A stretch of 64,000 nucleotides of DNA from Rubellimicrobium roseum (GCF_006152145.1 NZ_VDFV01000001.1:124001-188000); one strand, 5' to 3'. Shown: positions 9,869-21,224, counted from the stretch's first letter. The notes: generated by a model from the letters alone, not told the origin. Made by a program: numbers and translations.

Positions 9869-10178
9869 ATCCGTTCCAGGCGCGCCCGCCCCATGAGCAG
9901 AGATGCGCGGATGACGCCCAGCGACCGGGCAGAGCGAAAACCTGCCGCTCACGAAGGATCACGCTGGCGCGACGGGATGCCGCATGCTAGGTGCCCGGAC
10001 GTGGCGGAAACCATTCGCCACCGATGACGGAGGCTGCCCCATGCACCGAGGATCCCTCACCGCCGCCTGCTGAAGGCGCCCGCAGCCCCCGGCCGCGTCC
10101 GCGCGGTCGTTCCAACCAGTCCCGGACTCATCGACCGACCTCTTCGCTGGGCCGGGATCTCATTGCGAGACCCACATC
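9869..10178. other. Intergenic region without recognisable gene
   Basis: About 310 nt between the BON-gene promoter and the next small gene. Short frames here are GC-rich and Pro/Arg-heavy with no recognisable content. Nothing else was identified. Confidence 0.5.
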
Positions 10179-10430
10179 ATGACTCCGTTCCTGCCTCCGG
10201 TGGACCACCGGATCGCGTCCCCGTCGCTGCCCTATGAGGAGCGGCGGACCTTGCGCCGTTCGGCCCCCGAGCGGCTGCGCTTCGATCTCCCCGCGCCCGG
10301 CACCCCGGTCGCCCCCCGCGCGCTGGCCCCCGCCCCGCCTGTGCGAGCCCCATCGCGGCTGCGCGTGCGGATCGGGCTCGCGCTGATGGCCTGGGGCCGC
10401 CGGCTCGCCATGCCGTCGCAGGGGCCCTGA
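10179..10430 (+). CDS. Hypothetical 83-residue protein
   Basis: Not recognised. The protein is rich in Pro, Arg and Ala, with an ordered-looking N-terminal part (LPYEERRTLRRSAPERLRF) and a C-terminal amphipathic helix (RVRIGLALMAWGRRL) that could touch a membrane. There is no clear ribosome site. It lies 37 nt before the GumN-like gene on the same strand. Codon use fits the neighbours, and no better frame competes. Confidence 0.45.
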   Translation: MTPFLPPVDHRIASPSLPYEERRTLRRSAPERLRFDLPAPGTPVAPRALAPAPPVRAPSRLRVRIGLALMAWGRRLAMPSQGP

Positions 10431-10467
10431 GCTTGCGGCGCGGGCGGCAGGCGCTAGTCTGCCGCCC

Positions 10468-11508
10468 ATGCTCCGCTCGCTTCTCCGCCGCGCCGTACCG
10501 GCGATCGTCCTTGCCCTCGGGGCCACCGCCGCCGCCGCAGGCTGCGAAGGCGGCCCGAGCCTCCTCGACCGCCTCGACGCCACCGCGCGCGCCGAACTGG
10601 CCGCGCGCGGGGCGGCCCAGCCCTTCGGTCAGGGCCTCCTCTGGTCCGCGACCAGGGGCGAGGCGCAGGCGGTCGTGGTGGGCACCATGCACCTCTTCGA
10701 CGACCGCCACCTTCCCCTGTCCGAGGCTCTGCGCCCGGCCATCGAGGCGGCCGACCTGCTCCTCCTCGAAGCCACGCCCGAGGAGCGACGTGCGCTGGAG
10801 CGCGCCATCGTCGAGGAGCCCGCGCGCGTCCTCATCACCGAAGGCCCGACGCTGCCAGACCTGCTGGGCGACGACTGGACTGCGATGTCCGACGCCCTGC
10901 GCGAACGGGGGATGCCGCCCATCCTCGCCGCGAAGTTTCGACCCTGGTTTCTTCTGGTGTCGCTGTCCCTGCCCGCCTGCGCCATGGCCGACGCGCAGGC
11001 CGGCCGCGAAGGGCTCGACGGACTCCTGACCGACGCCGCCCTGGCGGCCGGCACGCCCATGGCCGCGCTCGAGCCCTGGGACACCGTGTTCCGCCTCATG
11101 GAGGACACGCCCGAGGCCGAGCAGATCGACGCCCTTCGCGCGGCGCTGGCCGATCCCGGCCTCAACGAGGAAGCCACGGTGGCGATGATGGACGGCTACT
11201 TCGCCGGACGGACGGGCGAGATCCTGGAGATGTCCCGCCTCGCGGCCGAGTTCCTCCCCGAGGACGAGCGGGAGGGTGCGCTGGCCGGCGCCGAGGCGAT
11301 CGAGGAAGACCTTCTCCTTGCCCGCAACCGCGCCTGGGTCCCCGTGATCGAGGAGGCGGCCGCCGCGAATCCCCGGCTGGTCGTGGCCGCCGGCGCCGGG
11401 CACCTGCCCGGCGAGGAGGGCCTCCTCCAGCTTCTCGCGGACCGCGGCTGGACGGTGACCCCGCTCGATGCGGCCGACTGCTGCGCAAGGGTCTGGGACG
11501 CGCCGTGA
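10468..11508 (+). CDS. TraB/GumN family protein, exported
   Basis: A 346-residue protein with an N-terminal signal sequence (basic RSLLRR followed by a hydrophobic stretch to about residue 25), so probably periplasmic. An AAGC near the cleavage site only weakly resembles a lipobox. Family motifs are GTMH at 72-75, LLLEAT near 95 and the C-terminal AAGAGHLPGEEG. TraB/GumN proteins are a metalloprotease-like family (related to Tiki) with few tested members. The exact substrate is unknown. It precedes the pyrophosphatase gene by 55 nt. Confidence 0.85.
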   Translation: MLRSLLRRAVPAIVLALGATAAAAGCEGGPSLLDRLDATARAELAARGAAQPFGQGLLWSATRGEAQAVVVGTMHLFDDRHLPLSEALRPAIEAADLLLLEATPEERRALERAIVEEPARVLITEGPTLPDLLGDDWTAMSDALRERGMPPILAAKFRPWFLLVSLSLPACAMADAQAGREGLDGLLTDAALAAGTPMAALEPWDTVFRLMEDTPEAEQIDALRAALADPGLNEEATVAMMDGYFAGRTGEILEMSRLAAEFLPEDEREGALAGAEAIEEDLLLARNRAWVPVIEEAAAANPRLVVAAGAGHLPGEEGLLQLLADRGWTVTPLDAADCCARVWDAP

Positions 11509-11563
11509 CAAGCGCGCCCGGGGGGGCTAGAACGCAGCCGACCTCCACAGCGGACACTTCCCC

Positions 11564-12487
11564 ATGACCACCTTCGTCTTCGGCCACAAGTCGCCCGACA
11601 CCGACTCGACCTGCTCGCCCCTCGTCTGGGCCTGGTTCCTGTCGCACCACCAGCCCGGCGCAGCCGAGGCCCGGCTGCTGGGCACCCCCAACACCGAGGC
11701 GCAGTTCGTCCTCAAGCGCTGGGGCTTCGACGAGCCCGAGCACATGCTCGACGTCGAGGACGGCCAGCCGGTGGTCATCGTGGACACCAACAACCCGGCC
11801 GAGCTGCCCGCCAACATCAACCGCGCCGACATCAGGGCGATCATCGACCACCACAAGCTGGTGCCGGGGATCGAGACCAAGAACCCCATCGAGGTGACGA
11901 TCCGCCCGCTGGCCTGCACCGCCACGCTGATGTGGCAGCTCATGGGCGGCCACGCGGGCCACGCCCCCGAGAGCATCAAGGGCCTGATCCTGTCGGCGAT
12001 CCTGTCCGACACGCTCGAGTTCCGCTCGCCCACCACGACCGACTTCGACCGCCGCCTGGCCGAGCACCTGGCGCAGGACCTGGGCATCGAGATCCCCTCC
12101 TACGCGGCCGAGATGTTCGCGGCCAAGTCCGACGTGTCGCGCTTCTCGGACGAGGAGCTGCTGCGCATGGACTCGAAGGAGTACAACGTCGACGGCGTGG
12201 AGTTCCGCGTCTCGGTGCTGGAGACCGTCGCCCCCCAGACGATCCTGTCGCGCAAGGATTCGCTCGTGGCGACCATGCCCAAGGTCGCGGCCGAGGACGG
12301 CGCGCAGCAGGTCCTGCTGTTCGTCATCGACATCCTCAAGGAGGAGGCGACCCTCCTCGTCCCGAACGAGCTGACCCGGAAGGTGGCCGAGGCCTCGTTC
12401 GGCGCCACCGTATCGGGCGACACCGTGGTGCTGCCGGGCATCCTGTCGCGCAAGAAGCAGATCATCCCGGCTCTGAAGGTGGCCTGA
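11564..12487 (+). CDS. ppaC: Manganese-dependent inorganic pyrophosphatase (family II)
   Basis: A 307-residue DHH-superfamily enzyme. Metal-site motifs are HKSPDTDS (from His8), VDTNNP (near 73) and DHHK (95-98), with SRKKQIIP at the C-terminus for substrate phosphate binding. It hydrolyses pyrophosphate to phosphate in the cytoplasm and so pulls biosynthetic reactions forward. Length and motifs are standard. The HAD gene follows after only 3 nt, suggesting an operon. Confidence 0.95.
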   Translation: MTTFVFGHKSPDTDSTCSPLVWAWFLSHHQPGAAEARLLGTPNTEAQFVLKRWGFDEPEHMLDVEDGQPVVIVDTNNPAELPANINRADIRAIIDHHKLVPGIETKNPIEVTIRPLACTATLMWQLMGGHAGHAPESIKGLILSAILSDTLEFRSPTTTDFDRRLAEHLAQDLGIEIPSYAAEMFAAKSDVSRFSDEELLRMDSKEYNVDGVEFRVSVLETVAPQTILSRKDSLVATMPKVAAEDGAQQVLLFVIDILKEEATLLVPNELTRKVAEASFGATVSGDTVVLPGILSRKKQIIPALKVA

Positions 12488-12490
12488 CCC

Positions 12491-13369
12491 GTGGCGCAGA
12501 TCGTCCAGAGCTTCGCGGAGATCGCGGACCGCTACGACGCGGCCTTCGTGGACCTCTGGGGCTGCATGCACAACGGCCTGCACGCCCATCCCGAGGCGGT
12601 GGAGGCCATGCGGGCCTACCGCGCGCGGGGCGGCAAGGTGGTCCTCGTGACCAACGCCCCCCGTCCCCGCGCGAGCGTGGAGGCCCAGATCGAGCGCCTG
12701 GGCATCCCCCGCGACTCCTGGGACGCCATCGCCACCTCGGGCGACGCCGCGCGCGTGGCGCTGTTCCAGGGCGCCATCGGGTCCAAGGTCTGGTTCATGG
12801 GCGGGCCCCATGACCGGGTCTTCCTGGAGCCGCCCAATATCGTGACGGACCCGGTCCCCGTGCAGGAGGTTCCCCTGGCCGAGGCCGAGGGGATCGTCTG
12901 CTGCGGCCCCTTCGACCCCCACGCCCATCCGGACGTGAACCGGCCGGACTTCCTGCTCGCCAAGTCCAAGGGCATGAAGCTCCTTTGCGCCAACCCCGAC
13001 ATCATCGTGGACCGGGGCGAGGACCGCGAATGGTGCGCCGGCGCGCTCGCCAAGCTCTACGACGAGATGGGGGGCGAAAGCCTCTACTTCGGAAAGCCGC
13101 ATCCCCCGATCTACGACCTCGCCCGCCGCCGCCTCGCGGCCTTGGGAGAGCTTCCGCCCGACGAGCGCATCGTCTGCGTGGGCGACGGCATCGGCACCGA
13201 CATCCTGGGCGCCGTGGGCGAAGGGCTCGACTGCCTCCTCGTGACCGGCGGGCTCTTCGCGCGCGAGACCGGAACCGACCCCGGCGGGCAGCCCGACCCG
13301 GGGGCGCTCGCGACCTTCGAGGCCGCCGAGAAGCTGACCGCGACCTACGCGATCGGGTTCCTGCGCTGA
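12491..13369 (+). CDS. HAD-superfamily class IIA hydrolase (TIGR01459-type)
   Basis: A 292-residue protein starting at GTG 12491. HAD motif I is VDLWGCMHNG with nucleophile Asp21; the usual second Asp of DxDG is Gly, as in this TIGR01459-type subfamily. Motif II LVTNAPRP is near residue 52, and the C-terminal GKPHPPIYDLA and VGDGIGTDILGA segments supply motifs III and IV. It should be a phosphatase; the natural substrate is unknown. It is 3 nt after ppaC, and a hairpin follows its stop. Confidence 0.88.
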   Translation: MAQIVQSFAEIADRYDAAFVDLWGCMHNGLHAHPEAVEAMRAYRARGGKVVLVTNAPRPRASVEAQIERLGIPRDSWDAIATSGDAARVALFQGAIGSKVWFMGGPHDRVFLEPPNIVTDPVPVQEVPLAEAEGIVCCGPFDPHAHPDVNRPDFLLAKSKGMKLLCANPDIIVDRGEDREWCAGALAKLYDEMGGESLYFGKPHPPIYDLARRRLAALGELPPDERIVCVGDGIGTDILGAVGEGLDCLLVTGGLFARETGTDPGGQPDPGALATFEAAEKLTATYAIGFLR

Positions 13370-13372
13370 CCC

Positions 13373-13431
13373 CCGGGAGGGCTGCCTGCCCTCCCGGACC
13401 TCCCGAGGATACTTGGGACCAAAGGAAGGTG
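13373..13431. repeat. Hairpin plus conserved-looking tail, probable dispersed intergenic element
   Basis: A 10-bp stem CCGGGAGGGC/GCCCTCCCGG with a 5-base loop (13373-13397) starts 4 nt after the HAD gene stop. It is followed by a tail reading ACCTCCCGAGGATACTTGGG and then ACCAAAGGAAGG. The hairpin is terminator-like but has no T-run. From memory, the tail resembles short GGATATTT...CAAAGAAG-like sequences found many times between genes in Rhodobacterales. Only this copy is in the window, so repeat status is inferred. Confidence 0.45.
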
Positions 13432-13479
13432 AAGCCGGCTCGGGTTGCGCCTGCGCCGCTTGAGGGCTAACCAGCCGCC

Positions 13480-14406
13480 ATGCGCATCCTCCGCGACCGT
13501 CACGCCATTCCGCCCGAGGCCCGGGGCGCCTCGGCCGCCATCGGGAACTTCGACGGCGTGCACCTGGGCCACCAAGCCGTCATAGACCGCGCGCGCCGTC
13601 CGGGCGTGCCCCTGGGCGTCGTCACCTTCGAGCCGCATCCCCGGGAATGGTTCGCCCCGGACTCCCCGCCCTTCCGGCTGATGAACGCCCAGGCCAAGGC
13701 GCACCGGCTCCAGATGCTGGGGGTCGACAGCCTCTTCGAACTGACCTTCGACGGCGCGCTGGCGTCGCTCTCGCCCGAGGCTTTCGTGCGCGACGTGCTG
13801 GCCCGCGACCTGGGACTCTCGCACGCGGTCGTGGGCGCCGACTTCCGCTTCGGCCAGGGCCGGGCGGGCACGGCGGAAACCCTGCGGGACCTGGGCCCCG
13901 ACGCGGGCATCGACGTCTCCATCGCCCCCATGGTCGAGGTGGGCACGGACGAGGTCTCCTCGACCGCCATCCGTCAGGCGCTGGCCGACGGCCGCCCCCG
14001 GGACGCGACGCGGATGCTCGGCCACCTGCACCGCATTGAGGGGCCGGTGATCCGGGGCGACCAGCGCGGCCGGACGCTGGGCTATCCGACCGCCAACATG
14101 AGCATCCAGGGCCTCCACCCGCCCCGCTTCGGCGTCTACGCCGTCAGGGCCGACATCCTCGACGGGCGCCACGCCGGCAGCTACCACGGCGCGGCCTCCA
14201 TCGGGGTGCGGCCCATGTTCGGCGTCAACACCCCTAACTGCGAAACTTTCCTCTTCGACTTCTCCGCCGACATCTACGGCGCGACCCTCTCCGTCGCGCT
14301 CGTCGACTTCCTGCGGCCCGAGATGGTGTTCGACGGCCTGCCCGGCCTCATCGCCCAGATGGACGCCGACTGCGCCCGCGCGCGAGAGATCCTGGCCCAT
14401 GCCTGA
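13480..14406 (+). CDS. ribF: Bifunctional riboflavin kinase / FAD synthetase RibF
   Basis: A 308-residue protein. The N-terminal FAD synthetase part has GNFDGVHLGH (22-31), TFEPHPREWF and SSTAIRQ. The C-terminal flavokinase part has GRTLGYPTANM and the ETFLFDFSADIYG segment. It makes FMN and then FAD from riboflavin in the cytoplasm. Its last 8 bases overlap the next gene, so the two are coupled. Confidence 0.97.
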   Translation: MRILRDRHAIPPEARGASAAIGNFDGVHLGHQAVIDRARRPGVPLGVVTFEPHPREWFAPDSPPFRLMNAQAKAHRLQMLGVDSLFELTFDGALASLSPEAFVRDVLARDLGLSHAVVGADFRFGQGRAGTAETLRDLGPDAGIDVSIAPMVEVGTDEVSSTAIRQALADGRPRDATRMLGHLHRIEGPVIRGDQRGRTLGYPTANMSIQGLHPPRFGVYAVRADILDGRHAGSYHGAASIGVRPMFGVNTPNCETFLFDFSADIYGATLSVALVDFLRPEMVFDGLPGLIAQMDADCARAREILAHA

Positions 14407-14854
14407 CGACCTGCGCCCCCGCTTCTGGAATCTGCCGCTCAAGGACCTCACCCGCCCCGAATGGGAGGCGCTCTGCGACGGCTGCGGCAAGTGCTGCCTC
14501 AACAAGCTCGAGGACGAGGACACGGGCGAGGTGGCGCTGACCCGCGTCGCCTGCCGCCTGCTCGACGGGACGACCTGCCGCTGCACGAAGTACCAGACCC
14601 GGCACGACCATGTGCCCGAATGCATCGTCCTGACCCCCAAGTCGATCCGCAAGAACCTCTACTGGCTGCCCCAGACCTGCGCCTACCGCCTTCGCCACGA
14701 GAACCGGCCCCTGGAGGACTGGCACCCGCTTTTGTCAGGCGACCCGGACAGCGTCCACCGCGCGGGCGTCTCGGCTGCGGGCCACACCGTCTCCGAGGTC
14801 GAGATCTCGGACGACGAATGGGAGGACCACATCATCGAGGAGCCCGGCACGTGA
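14399..14854 (+). CDS. UPF0260 / YcgN-family cysteine-cluster protein
   Basis: A 151-residue soluble protein with the cysteine cluster CDGCGKCCLNK near residue 22, a second pair (CRLLDGTTCRC) and TCAYRL near 98. It is typical of the YcgN/UPF0260 family, which is suspected to bind metal or an iron-sulfur cluster. No function is established. It overlaps ribF by 8 nt and the aldolase gene by 4 nt (GTGA). Confidence 0.88.
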   Translation: MPDDLRPRFWNLPLKDLTRPEWEALCDGCGKCCLNKLEDEDTGEVALTRVACRLLDGTTCRCTKYQTRHDHVPECIVLTPKSIRKNLYWLPQTCAYRLRHENRPLEDWHPLLSGDPDSVHRAGVSAAGHTVSEVEISDDEWEDHIIEEPGT

Positions 14855-15921
14855 ACTTCGCCTCCGACAACGCCGGCCCCGTCCACCCGCGCGTGATCTC
14901 CGCCCTGATCGACGCCAACGAGGGCCACGCGCCCGCCTACGGCGCCGACCGCTGGACCGCCGACGCCGTGGAGCGCATCCGCGACGCCTTCGAGGCACCC
15001 GAAGCGGCGGTGCATCTGGTGGCGACCGGCACGGCGGCGAACGCGCTGGCGCTGGCCACCCTGGCCCGGCCCTGGGACGCCATCTTCTGCACCGCGGTGG
15101 CGCATATCCACGAGGACGAGTGCAACGCGCCCGAGGCCTTCTCCGGCGGCGCCAAGCTCCTCGCCCTCCCTGCCCCGCAGGCCAAGCTGACGCCCGAGGT
15201 CCTGCGCCCCGCGATGGCGGCGCTGGGCAGCGTCCACGGCCCCCAGCGCGGCCCCGTGTCGATCACGCAGGCGACCGAGAAGGGCACCGTCTACGCGCTG
15301 GACGAAATCCGCACCCTCACGGCCTTGGCACGCGAGTTCGGCGTCCGCACCCATCTCGACGGCGCGCGCTTCGCCAATGCGCTGGTCCACCTCGGCTGCA
15401 CCCCGGCCGAGATGACCTGGAAGGCCGGCATCGACGCCGTGAGCTTCGGCGGCACCAAGAACGGGCTCATGGGCGTCGAGGCGGTTGTGATCTTCGACCC
15501 CGCCCAGTCCTGGGAGCTGGAGCTGCGCCGCAAGCGCGCGGCGCACCTGTTCTCCAAGGGCCGCTACCTCGGCGCGCAGATGGCGGCCTACCTGACCGAC
15601 GGGCTCTGGCTCGACATGGCGCGCGCCGCGAACGCCTCGCTCTCGCTCCTCGTCGAGGGGCTGCGCGCCCTGGGCCACGCCCCTGAATGGGAGCCCGAGG
15701 CCAACCTCGTCTTCGTCCGCCTGCCCCGCGCGACGCACCAGCGACTGCGCGCGGCGGGCGCGACCTACCATCTCTGGGAAGGCCCCCTAGACGCGGGCGA
15801 CCCCGAGGAGCCCCTGCTCTGCCGCCTCGTCTGCGACTGGTCGGTCGGGCCGGGCACGGTCGACCGCTTCCTCGCGATCGCCGCGGGGCGCCCTGTTCCG
15901 TCCGCGCCGGGCCCGTGCTAG
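14851..15921 (+). CDS. ltaE: Low-specificity L-threonine aldolase (beta-eliminating lyase family)
   Basis: A 356-residue PLP enzyme starting at GTG 14851, which overlaps the previous stop. The N-terminus [13 protein letters not shown] is typical. The cofactor lysine is Lys203 in SFGGTKNGL, and [10 protein letters not shown] holds the Asp that contacts the PLP ring. It cleaves threonine to glycine and acetaldehyde; specificity for allo-threonine cannot be judged. It is the last of three coupled genes from ribF. A (CG)n palindrome at 15921-15936 lies between it and prs. Confidence 0.9.
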   Translation: MNFASDNAGPVHPRVISALIDANEGHAPAYGADRWTADAVERIRDAFEAPEAAVHLVATGTAANALALATLARPWDAIFCTAVAHIHEDECNAPEAFSGGAKLLALPAPQAKLTPEVLRPAMAALGSVHGPQRGPVSITQATEKGTVYALDEIRTLTALAREFGVRTHLDGARFANALVHLGCTPAEMTWKAGIDAVSFGGTKNGLMGVEAVVIFDPAQSWELELRRKRAAHLFSKGRYLGAQMAAYLTDGLWLDMARAANASLSLLVEGLRALGHAPEWEPEANLVFVRLPRATHQRLRAAGATYHLWEGPLDAGDPEEPLLCRLVCDWSVGPGTVDRFLAIAAGRPVPSAPGPC

Positions 15922-15952
15922 GGCGCGCGCGCGCCCACAGGAGTCCCCCTCG

Positions 15953-16972
15953 ATGCCCGTCCATGTCGAACCCAAGCTGATCGCCGGCAACTCGAACGTC
16001 CCGCTCGCCAAGGCGATCGCCCGGCGGATGTCGCTCCATCGCGGCGTCGCCGTGGAGCTGGTGGGCGCCCGCGTGGAGCGCTTCAACGATCAGGAGATCT
16101 TCGTCGAGGTCTTCGAGAACGTCCGCGGCGAGGACATGTTCGTCATCCAGAGCACCTCGAACCCGGCGAACGACTCGCTGATGGAGCTGCTCATCATGAC
16201 CGACGCGCTGCGCCGCTCCTCGGCGCACCGCATCACGGCCGTGATCCCCTATTTCGGCTACGCCCGCCAGGACCGCCGCGCCAAGGCCCGCACGCCCATC
16301 AGCGCCAAGCTGGTGGCGAACCTGATGACGACGGCGGGCATCGACCGCGTCCTCACGCTCGACCTGCACGCCGCGCAGATCCAGGGCTTCTTCGACGTGC
16401 CGGTGGACAACCTCTACGCCGCGCCCGTCTTCGCTCTCGACATCGAGCACCACTTCAACGGCCGGATGCGCGAGATGACGGTGGTCTCGCCCGACGTGGG
16501 CGGCGTGGCGCGCGCGCGGGAACTGGCGCAGCGGATCGGCGCAGGCCTCGCCATCGTCGACAAGCGCCGCGCCCGCCCCGGCGAGATCGCCGAGATGACG
16601 GTGATCGGCGACGTGAAGGACCAGATCTGCGTGATCGTGGACGACATCTGCGACACCGCCGGGACGCTCTGCAAGGCGGCCGAGCTCCTCTGCGAGCACG
16701 GCGCCAAGGAAGTCCACGCCTACATCACCCATGGCGTGCTGTCGGGCCCGGCGGTCGAGCGGGTGTCGAAGTCGATGCTCAAGAGCCTCGTCATCACCGA
16801 CTCGATCGAGCCCACCGCCGCGGTCCGGAACGCGCCCAACATCCGCATCGTCCCCACGGCGCCGATGTTCGCCCAGGCGATCCTGAACATCTGGAACGGC
16901 ACCTCGGTCTCGTCGCTCTTCGAGGCCGACAGCCTCGCGCCGATCTACGAAGGCATGTACACGCGGGGCTGA
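15953..16972 (+). CDS. prs: Ribose-phosphate pyrophosphokinase
   Basis: A 339-residue class I PRPP synthase, slightly longer than the usual ~310 because of its C-terminus. Motifs are [20 protein letters not shown] and the PRPP-binding loop [12 protein letters not shown] near residue 228. It makes PRPP from ribose 5-phosphate and ATP for purine, pyrimidine, histidine and NAD synthesis; purE, purK and hisGZ also lie in this window. An AGGAG site lies before the ATG. Confidence 0.96.
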   Translation: MPVHVEPKLIAGNSNVPLAKAIARRMSLHRGVAVELVGARVERFNDQEIFVEVFENVRGEDMFVIQSTSNPANDSLMELLIMTDALRRSSAHRITAVIPYFGYARQDRRAKARTPISAKLVANLMTTAGIDRVLTLDLHAAQIQGFFDVPVDNLYAAPVFALDIEHHFNGRMREMTVVSPDVGGVARARELAQRIGAGLAIVDKRRARPGEIAEMTVIGDVKDQICVIVDDICDTAGTLCKAAELLCEHGAKEVHAYITHGVLSGPAVERVSKSMLKSLVITDSIEPTAAVRNAPNIRIVPTAPMFAQAILNIWNGTSVSSLFEADSLAPIYEGMYTRG

Positions 16973-17075
16973 GGCCCCTGACGCGGCCAGCCTGCCCCGC
17001 GCAGCCGGGGCTGCAGCTTCTGACCGAATGGCGGACGAAGGCTCCGGAGGTCGCGGTCCAACGAAGGAGAGCCGG

Positions 17076-18233
17076 TCAGGCCGGGCACCGCAGGGCGAAG
17101 CGCGCACCGGGGCCTTGGTTCCCGGCCTCCAGCTGTCCCTCGATCTGCTGGGTCAGCGACACCACCAGGCGCATCCCCAGACCCCGGCTCTGGGCCGGGT
17201 CGAAGCCGGGCGGCAGCCCCGGCCCGTCGTCGGCGACCACCAGCTCCAGCTCGCCCCCGACGTGCCGGAACACGAGCCGCAGCGTCGAGCCCCCGTCGGC
17301 GCGGCGGGCGTGCTTGAAGGCGTTCATCAGCAGCTCCGCCGCGATCAGCCCCAGCGGCACCGCGAGGTCGGGCGCCAGCTCCACCCCTTGGGCCTCCACC
17401 TGAAGCGCCACGTCGTCCCGCGCCAGCGAGGTCACCAGATCCGCCGCCAGGGCCTGCAGGTAGGCGCCGAACTCCACGCGATCGGCGGTGGAGCTGCGAT
17501 AGAGCTGGTCGTGGATGCGCGCGATGGTCGTCACCCGGTCCGAGGCCTCGGCCAGCGCCGTGCTCGCCTCGGGGGTCGAGGCCGCGCGCTGCTGCATGGC
17601 GAGGACCGAACTGACCAGCATCAGGCTGTTCTTGATGCGATGGTCGATCTCGCGCGCCATCAGGCGCCGGTCGCTCAGGGCGCGCTCGATCTCGAGGGCC
17701 AGCCCCAGGGTGTTCGCCAGCGCCTGCAGGAAGTCCGCGTCATGGGCCGAAAAGGCCCCGGGATCGCGGCTGTCCGCCTCCAGCACCCCGAAGGGCTCGC
17801 CCTCGCCCTGCACGATGACGTTGATCGCCCGCACCACCCCATGCTCGGCGAGGAGCCGGGGCGTGCGGAAGCGCGTCTCGCGGCCCAAGTGGTTGGAGAT
17901 CACCGGCTCCCCGGTGCGGAAGGCGTAGCCCGCCGGGCTCTCCAGGTCCGCGCCCACATGCGCGCGCCCGACCAACTCGGGCGCCCAGCCGACGCCCGCG
18001 CGCAGCAGGAAGTCGGGCTCGCCCTTGCGCCGCTCCAGCACCTTCGCGAAGCGGACCCGCAGCCCCTCGGCTGCGACCCGGCAGACCTCGCCCAAGAGCC
18101 GGTCCAGTTCCGGATCGCGCAGCGCGTAGCGCCCGAACTCGGCCACCAGCGCCTGCTGCGCCAGCCGGCGCTCCAGCTCTTCCCGGGGGCCAGGGGGCGC
18201 GACGGTGGATTCAGGGGTGACGTCGATCTTCAC
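17076..18233 (-). CDS. Sensor histidine kinase with GAF domain (HisKA_2 type)
   Basis: A soluble kinase of 385 residues if started at GTG 18233 (GGAAGGA about 10 nt upstream). Longer starts at 18353 or 18371 would reach toward the atp terminator and are less likely. A GAF domain covers roughly residues 25-170. A HisKA_2 dimerisation helix has the phospho-His in REIDHRIKNSL. HATPase_c motifs ELLMNAFKHA, DDGPGLP and RGLGMRLV follow. This type often serves blue-light or general-stress response pathways in alphaproteobacteria. No response regulator is adjacent. The signal is unknown; no GAF cysteine pattern for bilin is evident. Confidence 0.88.
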   Translation of the reverse strand: MKIDVTPESTVAPPGPREELERRLAQQALVAEFGRYALRDPELDRLLGEVCRVAAEGLRVRFAKVLERRKGEPDFLLRAGVGWAPELVGRAHVGADLESPAGYAFRTGEPVISNHLGRETRFRTPRLLAEHGVVRAINVIVQGEGEPFGVLEADSRDPGAFSAHDADFLQALANTLGLALEIERALSDRRLMAREIDHRIKNSLMLVSSVLAMQQRAASTPEASTALAEASDRVTTIARIHDQLYRSSTADRVEFGAYLQALAADLVTSLARDDVALQVEAQGVELAPDLAVPLGLIAAELLMNAFKHARRADGGSTLRLVFRHVGGELELVVADDGPGLPPGFDPAQSRGLGMRLVVSLTQQIEGQLEAGNQGPGARFALRCPA

Positions 18234-18371
18234 GGGCGAGCCGTCCTTCCGGGCGAAAGCGCCCCGGTCCAGCCGTGGACGGGGCCCGAGATCCGCACGG
18301 GGCACGGCGGACCTGCCGGCAGGAGCTTCACGGCCGGTCCGCTTCCTTAGCATGCGGCGTCCCAATGGCAA

Positions 18372-18402
18372 GGGGCCAGCCGACGTCTGGTCGGCTGGCC
18401 CC
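18372..18402 (-). terminator. Terminator of the atpHAGDC operon
   Basis: A perfect 13-bp stem GGGGCCAGCCGAC/GTCGGCTGGCCCC closes a 5-base loop, 35 nt after the atpC stop. The T-run on the minus strand is short (TTGCC). Confidence 0.75.
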
Positions 18403-18436
18403 CGCTCGCCCCGAAGGGCAACGTTCTTCGCCGCCG

Positions 18437-18838
18437 TCAGCGGGCGCCGATCGCCTCGACATCCGCGAGCGCCTTGGCGGCCTCGTCCACGCGGGTCGTG
18501 TCGCCGGTCGCGCGGGCGGCCTCCATGGCCTCGCGCGCCTCGGCGACCATGCGGGCATGGACGTCCGCCGTCACCTCGGCGCGGGGGAGCGCCTGCTCCG
18601 CCAGCACCGAGACGCCGGCGGCCGTGATCTCGGCGAAGCCGCCCGAGACCACGAAGTCCTCGGTCCCGCCCGCATGGATCACGCGCAGCACGCCCGGCCG
18701 CAGCGTGGTGATGGTGGGGACATGCCCCGCCATCGCCGTGAGGTCCCCGTCGGTGCCGGGGATCTGGACCTCGCGGGCCTGGACGGAGGACAGCCTCCGC
18801 TCCGGGCTCACGAGGTTGAACTCAAGCGTGTCCGCCAT
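18437..18838 (-). CDS. atpC: F1F0 ATP synthase epsilon subunit
   Basis: A 133-residue subunit with an N-terminal beta-sandwich (LEFNLVSPERRL, GDLTAMAGHVP) and a C-terminal two-helix region rich in Ala and Glu. It sits at the base of the central stalk and restrains ATP hydrolysis. It is 4 nt after atpD and is the last gene of the operon. Confidence 0.95.
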   Translation of the reverse strand: MADTLEFNLVSPERRLSSVQAREVQIPGTDGDLTAMAGHVPTITTLRPGVLRVIHAGGTEDFVVSGGFAEITAAGVSVLAEQALPRAEVTADVHARMVAEAREAMEAARATGDTTRVDEAAKALADVEAIGAR

Positions 18839-18842
18839 CGTG

Positions 18843-20354
<1,512 letters not shown>

Positions 20355-21224
20355 TTAGACCGCCTCCGCCCCCGAGATGATCTCGATCAGTTCCTTGGTG
20401 ATCGCGGCCTGGCGGCTCCGGTTGTACTGGATCGTCAGCCGGTCGATCATGTCGCCTGCGTTGCGGGTCGCGTTGTCCATGGCGGACATCCGCGCGCCCT
20501 GCTCCGAGGCGGCGTTCTCCAGAAGAGCGGCGAAGATCTGCGTGGCCACGCCGCGCGGCAGCAGGTCCGCCAGGATCTGTTCCTCGCCGGGCTCGTAGTC
20601 GTAGCTCGCGGAGGCCGCCCCTGTGTCCTCGAAGGTCGCCGGGATCACCTGCTTCGCGGTCGGGACCTGGCTGATCACCGACTGGAAGCGGTTGTAGAAG
20701 ATCGTCGCCACGTCGAACTCGCCCGCCTCGAAGCGGGCGATGACGTCGCGGGCGATCCGCTGGCCGACCGCGTAGCCCAGCTTCCGCTCGCCCGAGAGAT
20801 CGACGTGAGCCACGAAGTACGACCCCAGGTCGCGCCGCAGCGCGTCCCGGCCCTTCTTGCCCACGGTCAGGATCTTCACGGTCTTGCCGGCGGCCAGCAG
20901 CCGCTGCGCCTCGAGCCGCGCCATCCGGGCGATGGACGAGTTGAACGCGCCGCAGAGCCCGCGCTCCGAGGTCATCACGACGAGCAGGTGCACCTCGTCG
21001 CGGCCCGTGCCGGCCAGGAGGGCCGGCGCGGAGGGCGAGCCCGCCGTTCCGCCCGCGAGCCCCGCCATCACGGCGTTGAAGCGCTCGGTGTAGGGACGCG
21101 CCGCTTCCGCCGCGTCCTGGGCGCGGCGGAGCTTGGCCGCCGCGACCATCTGCATCGCCTTGGTGATCTTCCGCGTGGATTTCACCGATGCGATGCGGTT
21201 CTTCAGGTCCTTAAGGCTGGGCAT
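20355..21224 (-). CDS. atpG: F1F0 ATP synthase gamma subunit
   Basis: A 289-residue central-stalk subunit. It shows the N-terminal helix ([20 protein letters not shown]), the GLCGAFNSS motif and the C-terminal helix ending [17 protein letters not shown]. It couples F0 rotation to catalysis. It lies 15 nt after atpA. Confidence 0.97.
   Translation of the reverse strand: MPSLKDLKNRIASVKSTRKITKAMQMVAAAKLRRAQDAAEAARPYTERFNAVMAGLAGGTAGSPSAPALLAGTGRDEVHLLVVMTSERGLCGAFNSSIARMARLEAQRLLAAGKTVKILTVGKKGRDALRRDLGSYFVAHVDLSGERKLGYAVGQRIARDVIARFEAGEFDVATIFYNRFQSVISQVPTAKQVIPATFEDTGAASASYDYEPGEEQILADLLPRGVATQIFAALLENAASEQGARMSAMDNATRNAGDMIDRLTIQYNRSRQAAITKELIEIISGAEAV

Noticed and set aside
15921..15936. 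GGGCGCGCGCGCGCCC as a regulatory palindrome
   Set aside because: Short alternating CG run in a GC-rich genome just after a stop codon; chance is sufficient, and there is no further support.
16994..17011. Hairpin GCCCCG/CGGGGC as prs terminator
   Set aside because: Only 6 bp and no T-run; too weak to list as a feature.
18234..18371. Longer histidine kinase N-terminus
   Set aside because: Starts at 18353 and 18371 lie next to the atp terminator and add an Arg/Pro-rich segment with no family match; GTG 18233 has a better site.
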